Source of the DNA: Clavelina lepadiformis
Lineage: Eukaryota > Chordata > Ascidiacea > Aplousobranchia > Clavelinidae
Direction: 5' to 3'
DNA length: 64,000 nucleotides
NCBI RefSeq assembly: GCF_947623445.1
Contig: NC_135243.1
Location: 3,536,501 to 3,600,500, forward strand
This document shows positions 1 to 14,300 of this stretch, piece after piece; the stretch's first letter is position 1; every line of letters begins with the position of its first letter. Under the pieces are notes generated by a model. It saw nothing but the letters and a program-made list of their open reading frames with translations. It was not told where the DNA came from and searched no databases. Made by a program: the position numbers and the translations under genes.

Positions 1-99
1 ACCTACTTTGAAAATTTTTATTTTACCATTTCTATTGTTTTAAAACTTTTACAAGTTTACCTAAAAAACGTTTAAAACTGTCATTTATATCATAATCAA

Positions 100-1148
100 A
101 TGATTTGGTTTGATTTTTGCTATGACGTATTGAACAAGGGAGAAGATGTGATACAATGTGAGCACCAGGGAAGAGTTCCTGGAAGATGACGATGGAAGTG
201 GATTCTTTCCAAGACTCTCAGTGAGCAAAGTTTATATTTCTCTTCCATGTTATAGAAGTCCATGCCATGATGTAAAATGCTTCTGTGCCGACTTTGCACC
301 GTAGTTCTTGCCGTTTTGTTTCAAAATCAAAATGGCAATGACGTAGAGTAGAAGTAGAGTTAGAGTGTGCATGTGATGATGAGTGGGATGAGGATGAGGT
401 AGAGTGCTGCAGAAGCACGGACGAGGTTTTTTCTGCTCTCTCGTTTATTGCAGACCATGGAAAATGTTTGACCACTTTCTTATTCAGACACCTTTAAATA
501 GTTTTTTTGTTTAGTTTGTTTTTTGTTCTTTCATTTTTTGTTTAGTTTTGTTAAAACTTCTCTTAATCGGGTTTTAGAACTACACCTTCGTAAACGCGAT
601 GTGAACGAAACTTTTATCTTGTAATTTTCATTAATTTGTGTAATTTAATTTCGATGTTTTTAACCAGATGTACGAAGTTGACCAAATTATTAATTCCGAT
701 GGACCAACGCTGCAGTTTCGTGACGAAAAATATGATGTTATGCACTTGAAGGATGACGTAATCACTTTCATGAGCCAAAAGAGAGCGATTGCTTATGGAA
801 TAGTCGACAACTGTGTGATATACAACTACGCATATCGTAGCGCTTTGAGCGTTCATCAGCAGTTCATCTGTTTTTATGTGCTCAGTGATGTCATAGCTTT
901 CGTTTTTTTCTTGAGCCGATGTCTTGATCGTTTTTAACCATTTATTCTTTGACGGACTGGATAGCACTCCAGCTGTAGAGAAAGGACTTGCTGTCAAACT
1001 ATGTAGCAGAGCGGTGGAGTTTGGATTAAGAAATATCAAAAACAGAGAAATGTGCGCAGCTCAACCTCGATCGATTTTCTTGCAATCACAAATTTATTCA
1101 AAATTAGCCAAGTCCTGTCTTTACAGTAAAAATGAATATAATTTGTAA
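100..1148 (+). pseudogene. profilin-like array member 1, probably damaged
   Basis: This is a three-exon member of the small gene family that fills the rest of the window. Exon 1 (100-220) starts ATG-ATT-TGG and reads MIWFDFCYDVLNKG, the family's MxWxxFC opening. It is 121 nt long where intact copies have 129, and the reading frame slips near 155-160, so the frame leading to the donor (GTGAGC at 221) is not that of the ATG. Exon 2 (668-812, the usual 145 nt) is open and carries LQFRDEKYDV and RAIAYG, but its donor is GTGTGA rather than GTAAG. Exon 3 (916-1148) carries DVLIVF and LCSRAVEFGL. It then runs about 28 residues beyond the usual end, to TAA. It is either a recent pseudogene or a gene with a sequencing indel in exon 1. 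It is the only member on the far side of OPLAH. Confidence 0.55.
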
Positions 1149-1713
1149 TACATGTGGTTTTGACGTGATCCAGACATAATGCTGTCATTTTGATACCTTT
1201 CCGGGCATAGAAACCACCGCAAGTGTAGGTTTTATTTTATTCCGAATCGAAGAACAAACATGCTTTGATTTAGACGGAGATAACGCGATTGCTAACCTGT
1301 CAAGTTTAGCAACTTACTTTCCTTTCGCGTCATCACAAATTAGGTTTTTACAAATCAGATATTTTTATGTCGACGGATACGATAACATTGAACTTGATTT
1401 ACAATGAATAGATTCAAATCATCATCAACGTCATCGTCATCATCAACGTCAGCATTTGTTAATAACTTGACCTGACTTAAGACGATGATGTTTCAATGGA
1501 AACGATGTTGTTTATTGTTCTTTACGTGGATTTCTTATTTTTCCATGAAATTCTACATAGGCCTACATTTGTTCTTTGAATTGCTGAAAATACAAAGATA
1601 TAACTTATTTCTTTAAAGTGAGACCTTGTTAGGTTTTTACTTTCAAAGGGAACCTTGTCATAAATATCAAGGTGGAGTGACCTAAACTAAACCTACGTTT
1701 TCCTTTCATTCTA
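1149..1713. other. intergenic, no gene seen
   Basis: I see no coding exon on either strand. The stretch holds a CATCATCAACGTCATC-type low-complexity patch near 1420-1450 and otherwise plain AT-rich sequence. Confidence 0.5.
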
Positions 1714-1939
1714 CCGTATTTACTTGATTGTAAGCCGCATGTGATAGTGTTAAAAATTTAATGTAAGCCGCTCTTGAATGTAAGCCGCATATACCAAGTG
1801 TTTACACGCAAAGCTGAAAATGTTTAAAGGTTTATTTTAACTTTCACGCTCATTATTGTCATTGTCATCATCATCGATAATGTCACCGTTAAATAATGTC
1901 ATGTTAAAAAAGCCGCGGCTTACAATCAAGTAAATACGG
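1714..1939. mobile_element. MITE with 26-bp inverted ends and TA duplication
   Basis: The left end starts CCGTATTTACTTGATTGTAA and the right end is its reverse complement, both running into a GCCGC motif. TA flanks each side (1712-1713 and 1940-1941), as expected for Tc1/mariner-type target duplications. The GTAAGCCGC word recurs inside. At 226 bp with no reading frame it is a non-autonomous element. The superfamily call rests only on the TA. Confidence 0.75.
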
Positions 1940-1941
1940 TA

Positions 1942-3008
1942 ACTCTTTATATAAAGTAATTGTAATTTGTTGCCGATTCATTCAACCTTGTGTGTAGCTT
2001 GCGTTATATACTGTAGGGTGGAAGTGAATACAAGGTAATTTTCAAAATAAAGTGACAGAAGTGTTGCAAAGGTGCCAGATCATTTTCTAATCGTTGTTGA
2101 AAGTTTGTGAAGATCTGCCGCTTCTTTCTTGATACTTGCTCAAATTGTTGTACCTTCCAGATTCCAAATTTTAAAACAATTTACATAACATTGTAGCCTA
2201 GATGCGATATGCACCGCAGTTTATTTCCGATATTCTGTCATTTGTTTTTATTTTCGAATGATTGAGCTGAAAACATAGCTTAGTATAATTACAGACCTGG
2301 TTATCACGCCATTATTTATATTATAGTAAGCCATAGTTGAGAACAGTCCAAACAATAATTAAGTCACGTGATCGGTTGGTTGCTGTCATTTTAATTTTGT
2401 ATTAAACCGATCCAGACTTGCAACTGAAAAAGTTGACTAAAGCGCTGCAGGAACAGTTCAATAGCTGTCTAAACGTTTGTTCTATTCCAAAAGTAAATGT
2501 TGCCAAATCGAAATAGATGTTTTCTCATTCAATGAGGTATAAGCTTATAGCTTTAAATGGCGTCTGACAAAAAATAATCAGGCTATCTCTATTTCACCAA
2601 TATTGTTCAGTGTTACTAATGTATAGATGTTATATAAACGCCGTGTTATATAATATACTAGTATAGATACAATATATATTATAGATAATATAAAACAGTG
2701 TTTATATACTATAGTATATAGTATCTACGTATAAAGGAAACTTGCTCCCGTTCAGTTGACCTGATGAACAATTCTAACTCCAGCAAAATTTTATAAAAAA
2801 TCGAAACAAACAATACGTGACAATCAGAACTTGGGCTATCTCGGTAATTGAGGCATCAAGCGAAGAAAAATCATAGTCGGGTTTAAGTCGTGCAAAATAT
2901 TTTCGCAGTCCGAAGAGAAAAATTATCACACCAATCACTGACGTCAAAAAAATAAACAAATCGTTATGAATAATTAACAAACAACTCTGTTTTACTCAGT
3001 AGTCAACC
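1942..3008. other. intergenic, AT-rich with a palindromic patch
   Basis: No gene is recognised. Positions about 2620-2735 are almost pure A/T with several overlapping short palindromes such as TATACTATAGTATATA, a likely cruciform-prone or microsatellite-derived patch. Confidence 0.5.
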
Positions 3009-3016
3009 GTAATTAT

Positions 3017-3943
3017 TAGGGCAAGTTTTTGTTGCACTAAAAACGTGAGAAAGTTGCAGTAAAAAGTTGCATTTATGCAGAAGTTTTTAAAAGCATTAGG
3101 ATATGAGATACTCGAAAGGATCCGTTGTATAACCCAACAGTCTAAGATTTGCAGGTTGTCTGCTTGTTCCGTTTCTTTCTTCGCTATACAATCGATCATG
3201 CATACATTTTTATGTTCTTTAGGTTTGAAACCTACATGACAGCATTTCGCTGTCAGCTCCTGTAGAGCTGTCAAATTTGGTACTTTCCCATTTCACGGAC
3301 GGCCTGGCGAGACCGCCGAAAATAACATTTTTTGCCGGTACGCAGCAAGAAAATAACGCAATGCGGAAATAATTTTCAGCAAAAAGCCAAACAGCAAAGC
3401 GTTAACCCACCCCTCCCCTCCTCCCAAAACAAGTCAAATACCACACCCCAAACCCCCTAGGTCTCCAACTAACTAAGCTATCTCAACAAAATCTGACCTC
3501 GAAAGACTAGACACAACCTGTTTCCGTTTGTGCGGGCTTGGCCAAAAGCCAAGTCATACTTCCACTTCTAATTTAGTTCGGGCACTGTCGTGCTTGGCTG
3601 GGGTTGTTGAACTTCTAGCTTGCAAGCCAAGTGTTGCGTCATAGATAACATTGAGATGCAGCTAATCCATCACATAGCTCTTTGTTATGCAAAGCAAAGA
3701 GAATAGAACCATACTAGAAATAGTTTTATAGAATGTTTTTTAAATCACTCCTTTTCATTTTGCGCAATACTTGATAAAAGTTGCATTTAGAAAGTTGCAT
3801 GAAAAATAGAAAAAAGTTGCAAAAAGTTGCAATATAAAATTCCTACAAACAGCTTAAAATATCATACTACATAAATTCTGAGTATTTAGGAAGCTGCCGG
3901 AAGCTGTAAAAAAAAGTTGCAAAAGTTGCAAAAACTTGCCCTA
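3017..3943. mobile_element. hAT-type element, long copy (TAGGGCAAGTTTTTG ends)
   Basis: The ends are TAGGGCAAGTTTTTG and CAAAAACTTGCCCTA, flanked by GTAATTAT (3009-3016) and TTAATTAT (3944-3951). That is an 8-bp target duplication with one mismatch, typical of hAT elements. AAGTTGCA words repeat near both ends. The outer parts match the 226-bp copy at 17772-17997. This copy has about 700 extra internal bases (about 3075-3775). They hold no recognisable transposase, so the element is either a partly decayed parent or carries an insertion. Confidence 0.75.
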
Positions 3944-3951
3944 TTAATTAT

Positions 3952-5316
3952 TTTCATTACAACTCATGGGTTCTAAGAATGAATCGTCGAGAAGTCAGCC
4001 CTTTACAGAAATGGAGAACGAAGTGTTTAATATCCACAATCTGTCAACTGCGCTAGCCACTAGCCTGGTTACTGCTTCTTTTTCTGTTGAGGCCGGAATA
4101 GATTTCGGCACTACAACATTATTAGTTTTAAAAAAAATATTGGTCAATTTAATTCTGCCAGAAAGTTTTTGCCAGCTTGATTTTTATGAAGTTAGCAGAT
4201 CTTGTCTGCCAGAAAGTTTCTGCCAGCTCGATGCAGGTTGCTAAACTCTTGGCCGATACCAAATCCCAACTAAAGAATGCTTTAACAACAAAAGTACAAT
4301 AATAGCAACTAACAAAGAATACCAGGGGTCTAGAATACAAGTGCACAACCAAAGGATGCACTTCTATAACTTTTCAGAGGGCTAAATGACCTTCGTACTG
4401 TCAGTATCAGAAATGTTGACCCTAGTTTAGCTTAGCTAGGAAAATATAGACCATGATCAAGCAATACGGCAGCCTATTGTTTATTTTTGCCAATTTTGGC
4501 CTAGTATTTGTGTTCACCTGAATTTTCTATACAGGTGATGTTTGGCGAATCTGTTCAGGTTCGTATCGACCCATCCCTAGGTCTGCTTGCAGGTGCATCT
4601 CTTTTATTCTGGCATGAAAAAGAGGAATGGACACAGACCGACACTAAGCTTATATAGATTAAAAGAAAGTAATGGACGCACAATGACAGAGCGAAGCTAA
4701 GCTAATATAGATTTTAAGAAACGCTTAACATGATAAACGGCAGCAAGATTGAGAAACTGTGAAGAAAATACGAAAAAACAATTATTTTAGTCAGAAGTAA
4801 ACACAAGATGTAAGAAGTTTCTTTCTTTGAGTCGCACGCATTTCATAACTATAGGTCTATAGTAAATACACACGAAAAATGCTAATCCTAACTTCATTAT
4901 CGATATTGAAAGCATTCATTGCAAATGCAGCAGAAGTAGTTCACAGATCTGTCAACTGACTGAAGTCAATTAATCAATGATTTTATTTTTCATCAAAAGC
5001 GCAGTGAGGATGAATATATCAAGCCAGTTGTTATCAGCATGTGCCGATGAATGGGAAAAACTGACAAAGTCAAAAATAATTAAGGCAATAATAGCTGGTA
5101 ACAACTAGCACGGCAACCAAACCTAGAAGTTAAAAAAGCGAAGTTAAGCAGACGAGCAGGTGGTGTGTTCAAGCAACAAATGAATGAAATGCTTTGGGAC
5201 AGATGGCAAATAAAATAAACACATAATTACTCACTTTAATTAGTTTTGATATATATATAACATACAGCTGGGTGTCATAAAACTTTGTCTTCGTGTTGTA
5301 TAACTTGACAAAGAAG
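3952..5316. other. intergenic region upstream of OPLAH
   Basis: No coding exon is recognised. A 25-bp motif, CTGCCAGAAAGTTT(T/C)TGCCAG, occurs twice at about 4157-4231. An AT-rich TATATATATAAC stretch at about 5250-5262 lies 55-65 bp before the OPLAH start codon and could belong to its promoter, but this is not established. Confidence 0.4.
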
Positions 5317-8300
5317 ATGACCAGTAAAGGTAAATTTCAGTTCGCCATTGACCGAGGAGGAACCTTCACTGATATCTATGCCAAGTGCCCAAGTTAGTAT
5401 GAGGTTGTAGTTGATTAATCTTTATACAGAGAAGCCAGTTCTTTGACAGTTTATTTTTGCTTTAATATTTATGCCTTTAAAATTTAACAAATCTGAACCT
5501 GCTGTGAGCAAACTTGCATTGACAAATAATTTTATTTGTTTAACTTCCTGATTTCCATAATTATACATTGTTAGATGGGAAGACAAGAGTGATGAAGCTG
5601 TTGTCTGTTGATCCACAAAATTATCCCGATGCTCCCAGGGAGGGAATTCGACGGATTATGGAAGAGGTTTGTACCGTTTTTGACAAAAATAAGCATATGG
5701 AAAAGTTTATCATAATTTTGCAGACGATCTTAAATTCTGACTTGGTAATTTGCTCCATTGTCAAGGCTAAAACATCATTTTGAAATGTAGTTTGGTTTTG
5801 TAATCACAAATATATCATACCTGTAATTTTGTGTAAAATTTTAAGGAGTTAAACATTAAAATGAATGAACCACTCGACTCAAGTCGGATCGAATTCATCC
5901 GGATGGGAACGACGGTCGCCACAAATTCTCTCCTTGAGAGGAAAGGTGAGAGAATGGCACTTGCTGTCACTGAGGGTTTGAGAGATCTTCTTTACATTGG
6001 AAACCAATCAAGACCAAAAATATTCGACCTCGTAAGTTGATAAACTCTGATATTTGCAGAACTTATGCAGTTAGAATGAGCCACTACCCAGCGGTAATGT
6101 TGATGTGCTTTTCACTTTTACTTATTTTTACGGTCTTTTGTGGTTTTAAATGTGTAATCACTAATCAGAAATAAGCTTGATTATTTTGATTTTATGCTTC
6201 TTAACATTAATATTAATTTGTGCCTTTGTTATACAAAATTTATCAACAACTTGGTTGCTTTGAGAACCTGTTAGCTTTAACATATATATATAATACTAGG
6301 TTTGTTGATGATGGTGTTTTAAGACCAACAGTTAGTTCTATTTTATAGAAAATTGAAATTCCCGATGTGTTGTATGAGGAAGTGGTCGAAGTACGAGAAA
6401 GAGTCTGTCTCCATAGAAACAATTGTCAACTTGGCCTGAATTCAGAGACTCGTGTTGGACAAACTCTGGAAAAAGTGAATGATTTTGTGAAAATATGAAA
6501 GCTGCTTTGATAATTTGTGAACTGTTTATTGAAAGACATGGTGGATGCTGTTGGTTATAGCCTATATGGCCATAAATATGTTTATACATAATTGGTTATA
6601 TCTAAGTTTTTAACAAAGGTTCATGTTCTTACTACACTTGATGTGGAAAAGTTGAAAGCTGATCTGAAGAAAGTTCTAGAGAGGGGAATCACAAGTTTAG
6701 CCGTGGTTCTCATGCATTCATACACGTGAGTTTTTCTACGCTGTTGCTAGAATGAAATTACATAGAGCTTGGCAATGCATGTGTTTTAGTGCCTACAACT
6801 GTTTTGCTTTGTATATAAATGCATCAGGTAAAAGGGAAATACTAATGTTGGTCTGTTGTGCTTATGCATTGATTGGTAATTAAGCTATGGCATTATGAAG
6901 TTTAAGTTAATTTTTAAAAAGTTCAACTGTGATGTCAGATGTCTTTGTATGCAGCTTCGCCGAGCATGAAGTAGCAGTTGAAAACATCGCCATGGAGATG
7001 GGATTCAAACATGTCTCACTTTCATCTGAAGTCATGCCAATGGTCAAGATTGTCCCACGTGGCTTCACGGCATGCGTAGATGCTTACCTCACACCATGCA
7101 TTAAAGATTATATCGCAGGGTTTCAGTCTGGTTTCAGCAGCAGAGACATCAAAGCGCTCTTTATGCAGTCTGATGGCGGCCTCACTCCTATTGATAAGTG
7201 AGTTGTTGTTCATGAGGCTGTGGCACGAAATGGAAATGTATTGTAAATGAAATGTGGTTGATGTAATGTTTTACCAATTGATGCTTTAACTATAGCTTAG
7301 TTATTAGCTCATGTTGATGTTAATCAATATTACTTTTTTCAACCTCTCAATGTATCACAGTGATAATGACAACAGGATTCTATTAATGTGAAACATAGCA
7401 ACATCGGTTGATATTCACTTAGATTTTGTTATTTAAAATACAACAACTCACACTCCTCTATGCTCAGGTTCAATGGAAGTAGAGCAATATTATCTGGTCC
7501 AGCAGGTGGCGTAGTGGGGTATGCTATGACATCATTTGAAGATCAACCTGTCATTGGGTTCGACATGGGAGGTATGGTGCCGCTAGGATATCCAGTATCA
7601 GTATGAATATTTACGTTGCATGCATGTTCAAGCTAGCCTTGCTAGGTAAACAATTTCGGATTATGTTGGTTATAAAGATAACTTTTTATGAATCATTTCT
7701 GTGCTGTCATGGATGATGTCACAATACATAGTGTGGTAAATGTGCAGCTGGATACTTGTTTATAGAATTCGTTAATATCCTGATAAGCTCTTTGTTCTTT
7801 AATAAACAATGATTTTGTGACATGGAAATACTTGCATTGTGATGAAATTTTCTCCACTATTTATGTAGGAACATCAACAGATGTGAGTCGATACGACGGG
7901 GAATATGAGCACGTGTTCGAGTCTACTACAGCTGGTGTCACCATACAAGCACCGCAGGTATTTTGTTTTCAAATCTTAAATTAAAGCAAAACTTCAACAA
8001 TGGCACAAATTTTCCTGTTAATGTAAACATCAGGACAAAGTGTGTTTTTCATTTCAATGTGCTGATATGTACTAGTTTGTGTTGTTTGGACACTGCATGC
8101 TTTGTTATATTTTTGTGTATATGTTGTATTGACTTACTTGTTTTCTTTTGATCTTTTTGCAATTTTTCAACTTTTGCAAAATAATGTGGCAGTCTAAAAT
8201 TTGGAGAAAGACAGTTCGTTTGTAATATGACTTTTAATACTCTCGTTTATTACAACTTCCATTATTAAATATATGATATATATATGTTCATTATATTTGC

Positions 8301-11300
8301 ATACAGTGCATGAAAATATATTCTGTTGTTTTTTTGATTTCTATGACCGTTGAACATTTTCATCGCAGCTTGACATCAACACAGTTGCAGCAGGGGGAGG
8401 GTCCATGCTGTTTTTCCGATCGGGGATGTTTGTAGTCGGCCCCGAATCTGCTGGGGCCCACCCAGGCCCCACATGCTACAGGAAGGGGGGTCCCCTAACA
8501 GTGACTGACGCCAATCTGTGTCTGGGGAGGTTGTTGCCAGAGTAAGTGTTGGTTCTACGACAGGTAGCAATATTGTTTGTGACGATGTAAAGTGTTGTTA
8601 AATAACAATGCTTAAATTTTATTTGCTGCACCTATGTGCAATTGTGCATGCTGTGCTATTGTCTTATTACAAGTGATTAAATCACAAACTGTGCATAATT
8701 GCATCAATCAGAGGTAACTTATAAAGTGATTGTGAAGATAACATGCTACAAATGGTATCTTGGTCATAGCTTATGTTACTACTGTCATTAAACATTATTT
8801 AAAATGGCAAATTTACACACCTAAGTATGCTTTGTTTCTCCGTGCATAATTGTTACAAATAATGCAACATGACATTGGTGCATGTTTTATAAAAGGTATT
8901 TTCCAAAAATATTTGGCCCAGACGAGAACCAGTGTTTGGATGTTGATGCCACCAGGAAAGCGTTTGAAAAATTACGAGGTTTGTTAAAAGCTCCGAATTT
9001 TTGCCTCAATTGGTGCGATTAAAAGTCTTAATTTGTCGTTAGTTTTTGTATTTATTACCTCACAGATGAAATTAACCATTTTATCTCGTCCGAAACACCT
9101 GGCTGTGACCTTTTGACCTTGGAAGAGGTTGCCATGGGTTTCATAAACGTGGCCAATGAGTCAATGTGTCGGCCAATCAGATCACTAACACAAGCGAGGG
9201 GTCACGACACAAGTCGTCACGTCCTGTCCTGCTTTGGTGGAGCAGGTGGGCAGCACGCTTGCGCCATCGCGCTATCACTTGGAATGACAAAGGTCTTCAT
9301 TCACAAGTATGTAAAGAATTAATTTATGCTCAAGATTTTATGGTTGATGTGTGCCAGAGTCGTAATGACTCGAGTTAGTGACTCGTTTTCAAAGCTTGAC
9401 TTTCTGAGAAAGGACGTAACTGACTAGTCAGGGATTCCCAACCTGCGGTACGCGAGAAACTTCCATATTTTCACAAAACCCTGGATTCACAACTTTCTAC
9501 TTTACTTTTCAGGTTTCTTTCGAAATCAATAAATTTTTCTGAAGCCTTATTGTTCTATGAATTGGTATTGTTTCGTAACGACGTAATCTTAAAATACAGG
9601 TCATGTCAGCAGAGGACATTACTTCTCATACACGCTATAGACAGGGTTGCCATACCGTCCTTATTTCTAAGATTTGTAATTATTTTAAAGGTCCGTGTCT
9701 TAGAAAATGTGTTTGTCCTTTTTTTTTCAAGAAAAGTCCTTATTTTCGTCTTATTTTTAGGGCAGGGGTTCGTTTTTTGAGCATTTTGACACCTTTGGTA
9801 TACCATTTTGTACCAAAATTAAGAACATGCAGATAGTGTCTTGTTTTTTTTTTCTTGGGAACATTGGTTGCTTTCTCCTGTTGTGCCCTGTTTAAGGTGG
9901 TATTCGTCTTTCGTTTCCCAGTTGTCCGATTGCAAGTTGCAACCCTGGCTGTAGATACTACATCAAATGATTGCTCATAACTTTCATAAGCGTTACTTCT
10001 CTCACAGCTTCATAGTAATTCTATGAAAGTACTTGTGGTAATGCAACTATGCAAGTGTACGGCGTAACATAACAGCGTAGGTAGCATAAATGTGGTGTAA
10101 AAGAAAGTATGCATGCAGGTAGTGATATATTATTCTTCTGATTTTCTGAATAAACTAAGATTCGATCAAATTAGTAATGCTACAAGAAGTGGTACGTGTT
10201 GACAATACAGGGTGCCCAAGTGGCACGAGATCGTAAAATGGTTGGGAACCCCTGATCTAGTTGGTTGTTTTTGATTACGTGTCAGCATTAAAGTGAAACA
10301 AATCTTTACGTTTTGGTTAGAATACATGAGAGTGTGAGAGTTTAACTTGATATTATATTTAATGGTCACTTGGACAAAAATCTTCAACAAGTACGAAAAT
10401 AATTAATTTATTTGTAATGTTGATTTAGACTGTTAGACATTTATAACTTTTATCTGATAAGAAAAACTGCTCTAAGACACTTTACAATGAAAAGTATATC
10501 ACAGAAAAGACAGAGTTACTGCAAATAACAAAATAAAATTTTATAGAAAATAATTAATTTTTAAATTTGTTTCCTAAGAAAATTTATTTCCTATTGCGTT
10601 CTGGTTATTGTTAAGTTTCTTAAATAATCAGATGTACAGCTGTAAAAGTGTTTCCTTAATTTTCATAAATGCTAGCTTGTTAAAGCATTTATGCAACACA
10701 TATTTAATATGTAATGTATTATTCATCGGTTGATTAAATTAATGAACAGACTGCAGGTAGGTGCTGATCAAAATAATTTTACTCGAATCAATGAATTAAA
10801 CCTCTCAGTGCCAGTTAAATATATTGTGATATATTATATCTGATACATTTGATCTCCCAGCGATAAGCTAAACCTGTTAATTAGTTTTACTTTGAACTTG
10901 TGCAGATACTCAGGCATACTGTCAGCATATGGTATGGCCCTGGCTGATGTTATTCACGAAGCACAAAGACCAACCGCATCTCTCTACAACGAAGGTTGTC
11001 TCTTATTTAAACTTGATTAATAGATTTTGTCTTTTCCAAATGATTTTAGTTTTAGCTATTTCATCAAAATTTTTTTTTTTAAATAGAAAATATTCATAGA
11101 AATGTCCGCGAAAGTTATTTTACTTTATTATTTGCTAATCCATTATTACATCACAATGTTGTACTGTATTTGTTTATCTAGTAGTAATGTTGTGATCATG
11201 GTTTTTTCATTTAGTGCTGTTTGAATTGAGTGATTGCAAATTACCTAATAATTTGTTCTTTTCTGATTTCTTTTAAAAGTAAATCTCTTGAGAACAATTT

Positions 11301-14300
11301 CGTTGCATTTCTATCACAGAGACCATACCAACACTTGATGTCACCATTGATGAGCTTGCAGTCGAATGTGTGCAAGCATTATCAGATCAGGGTTTTTCCC
11401 CTGAAAACATCAAAACTGACGTTTATTTGAATATGAGGTATGCAAAGACTGACTGTGCCCTCATGTGTCAGCCTTCCTCGGTGAAAAACTTAGACTTCGT
11501 TGCATCAAAGTTTGGTGACTTTTTGCAGACTTTCCAAGCCAGGTGGGTGCTAAGATAAACACTGATGCAGTTTGAAGTATTTTCCACATTTAGTTGCAAA
11601 GAACCTCGTCCATGTATAAGTTGTTGTCGAATGATATTTGTAGAATGTTCACAACGAATTGTTATGCAACAGTTGCACTGTAGTTTGATTAAAACTTTTT
11701 ATCCTTAACTAAAACTTAGTATATCCAATATAATTTAAAATAATATATCTAAATATAATAGTAAATAATAAATAAAAAATAAAAATAAGATAAATAAAAT
11801 AATAAAAATAAAATAATACTATTTATAATAATATATCCAATCCGATTTAAAACCACAATGTTCACAACCAATAACAGTTACGCTGTGGTTTGATTAAAAC
11901 TTCTTATCCAAATTTTTGGATTATTCAAACATCATTATTTTGATTCATTAACATCAAACTCATTCACGCATCTGCAGATACAAGAAAGAATTTGGTTTTA
12001 CAATTCCAGGACGTGACATCATCGTTGATGATGTCAGAGTACGAGGTATCGGACTTTCTGGGATTGAAGATCATGCTCTAGTGGCACCAAGTGATAAACC
12101 ACCACGTGTAGAAAAAGTGAACAATTTTATGTTTAACAAATTTAGAAACTCGATTTTTTTTCGGTTAAATCCATTTAAAATTTTCCTTCAAACGCATTTC
12201 AATGGAATTCAATGATTTTTGTCCAATATCATATGATATATTTTGATTATATCAAGTATTGTGAAGGGGGTAATATCACCAGATTATAAAATCAAGGTCT
12301 TTAGAGACATGTTGTCAATTACAAGCATTAACTGTTAAAGTGACCTTATAATAAAGCATGTAAAGCATAATAAAGCATTCAATACAATAAGTGATGTCAT
12401 AAAAGAGCATGTGTTGTGCAGGTGGTGTCATGTGATTTCGATGGAGGTCATCTCGAAACTAGGGTCCATCTCATGGATGATCTGTCATATGGTCACGTGA
12501 TTCACGGTCCAGCGATCATCATCGACAAGAATAGCACAATCTTGGTCGAACCCGACTGCAAGGCAGAGATGACTAAGAAAGGTATTGCGTTATGATGTCA
12601 TGGTGACATCACTTAGAGTTTGATGAGGGTAGTCTTTTTCTTACATGATAGGTTGACAACATCATTGTAGCTTGCCGTAATTAGAAATTACAATTTTGCA
12701 AAAATTTCGCTTATTCAGGTGACGTCACCATCATGATAGGGAAGGGAAAGCCGAAGCATATTGGCAAGGAATTGGACGCCATCCAACTCTCTATATTTTC
12801 ACACAGGTCAGTGTTACTTAACTTATTTCGTTGTTTATATTTCTCGAAACGATTTTTATGACTGACAATTTACCCGAATGACAATAACTGGGAAATTGAA
12901 TATCAAATGCATTCAATGATTATGGGGGTAGCTGTAAGGCGTGGTTGGATTCTTCGTCATTCCCGATTAACTTTTATGGGGTGTGTGCTAGACTGGGGTC
13001 ACTGACCCCATCACTATATTATAACCTCTGACCTTTGACATCAAAGGTTCATGAGCATTGCAGAACAGATGGGTAGGATTCTACAACGGACAGCAATATC
13101 CACTAACATTAAGGTATTTGTCTGGCTTGAACTTGTCATATTTATACATGTTTGTTATTTATACATCACTGGTATAGATAATCATCTAGATAGACAATCT
13201 GCTTTTGTTTGTTTGGGCTAATTTCTGCGAATTTATTACACCAAGATTTCTCAGCCCTTGACGTTTTATCTGTGGTTTAGTTGTTGAAAGTCCTGTATAG
13301 TCTTTGTATATTGCAAGACATACTTGTGTAAATATGTTCTTGATAGCTGAGTAGGTGTAGTTCTATTATGATGATTGTGGGTCGACATTATTGTATTGTG
13401 TAAAATTACATGAATCGACAGGAACGACTTGACTTCTCGTGCGCTCTTTTCGGACCTGATGGTGGTCTTGTTTCCAACGCTCCTCACATCCCAGTCCACC
13501 TTGGGGCCATGCAGGATGCCGTGCAGTACCAGATGAGGGCGATAGAGATCAATGAGGGAGATTGCATTCTCTCCAATCATCCATGTGCTGGAGGAGTTCA
13601 TCTTCCTGATTTCACCGTGATCACTCCCGTGAGTATGATCATGTGATTTGCTTGGTGATGTGATAATTGTTATAGATCGGATCACAAATTTTATCATATG
13701 ATGTTTGAAACCATTCATTGTTGTTTAACAATGGTGTTTGTGTTAACCAACCGCTACTGAAACATTATCAGAAAGTTGCGATTTATGCTGAGTTGTGATT
13801 GCGATTTATGCTGGGGTGTGATTGTGATTTATGTGGTAATGTTGTGAATGACGTGTTTTATCATATCATATGACGCTGAAAAGTTTCATGGTGGCTATTT
13901 CATTATTTCCAACCACACACACAGGTTTTCATCCCTGAGCACACGAAGCCGATATTTTTCGTGGTAAATCGCGGCCACCACGCCGACATCGGTGGCATCA
14001 TGCCAGGTTCAATGCCGTCAAACTCAACGTCGATAAATGACGAAGGCGCTGTCTTTAAATCGTTCAAACTGGTCAAGGATGGAATTTTTCAAGAAAAAGG
14101 TGTTTTTGTGTGTTCATAATTCAATATTCCTTAGGTATGGCGCGTCATAATTACTAATAAACTTGTGACCTCACAGAAGTAACGGCGGTTCTCATGGCTC
14201 CCGGGGAATTCCCTGGGTGCAGCGGGACCCGCAATCTCCATGACAACTTGGCCGATTTAAGGGCGCAAGTTGCCGCCAACCAAAAAGTTAGTGTCTTTGT

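Noticed and set aside
2996-3274. Minus-strand open frame with several cysteines and histidines (CCHVGFKPKEHKNVC)
   Set aside because: It overlaps the hAT element end and has no recognisable domain or splice context. Treated as chance or element-derived.
5846-6031. Possible missing OPLAH exon between residues 56 and 57
   Set aside because: The reading frame and the family alignment run on directly from IRRIMEE into the next exon. The protein is already near the family length.
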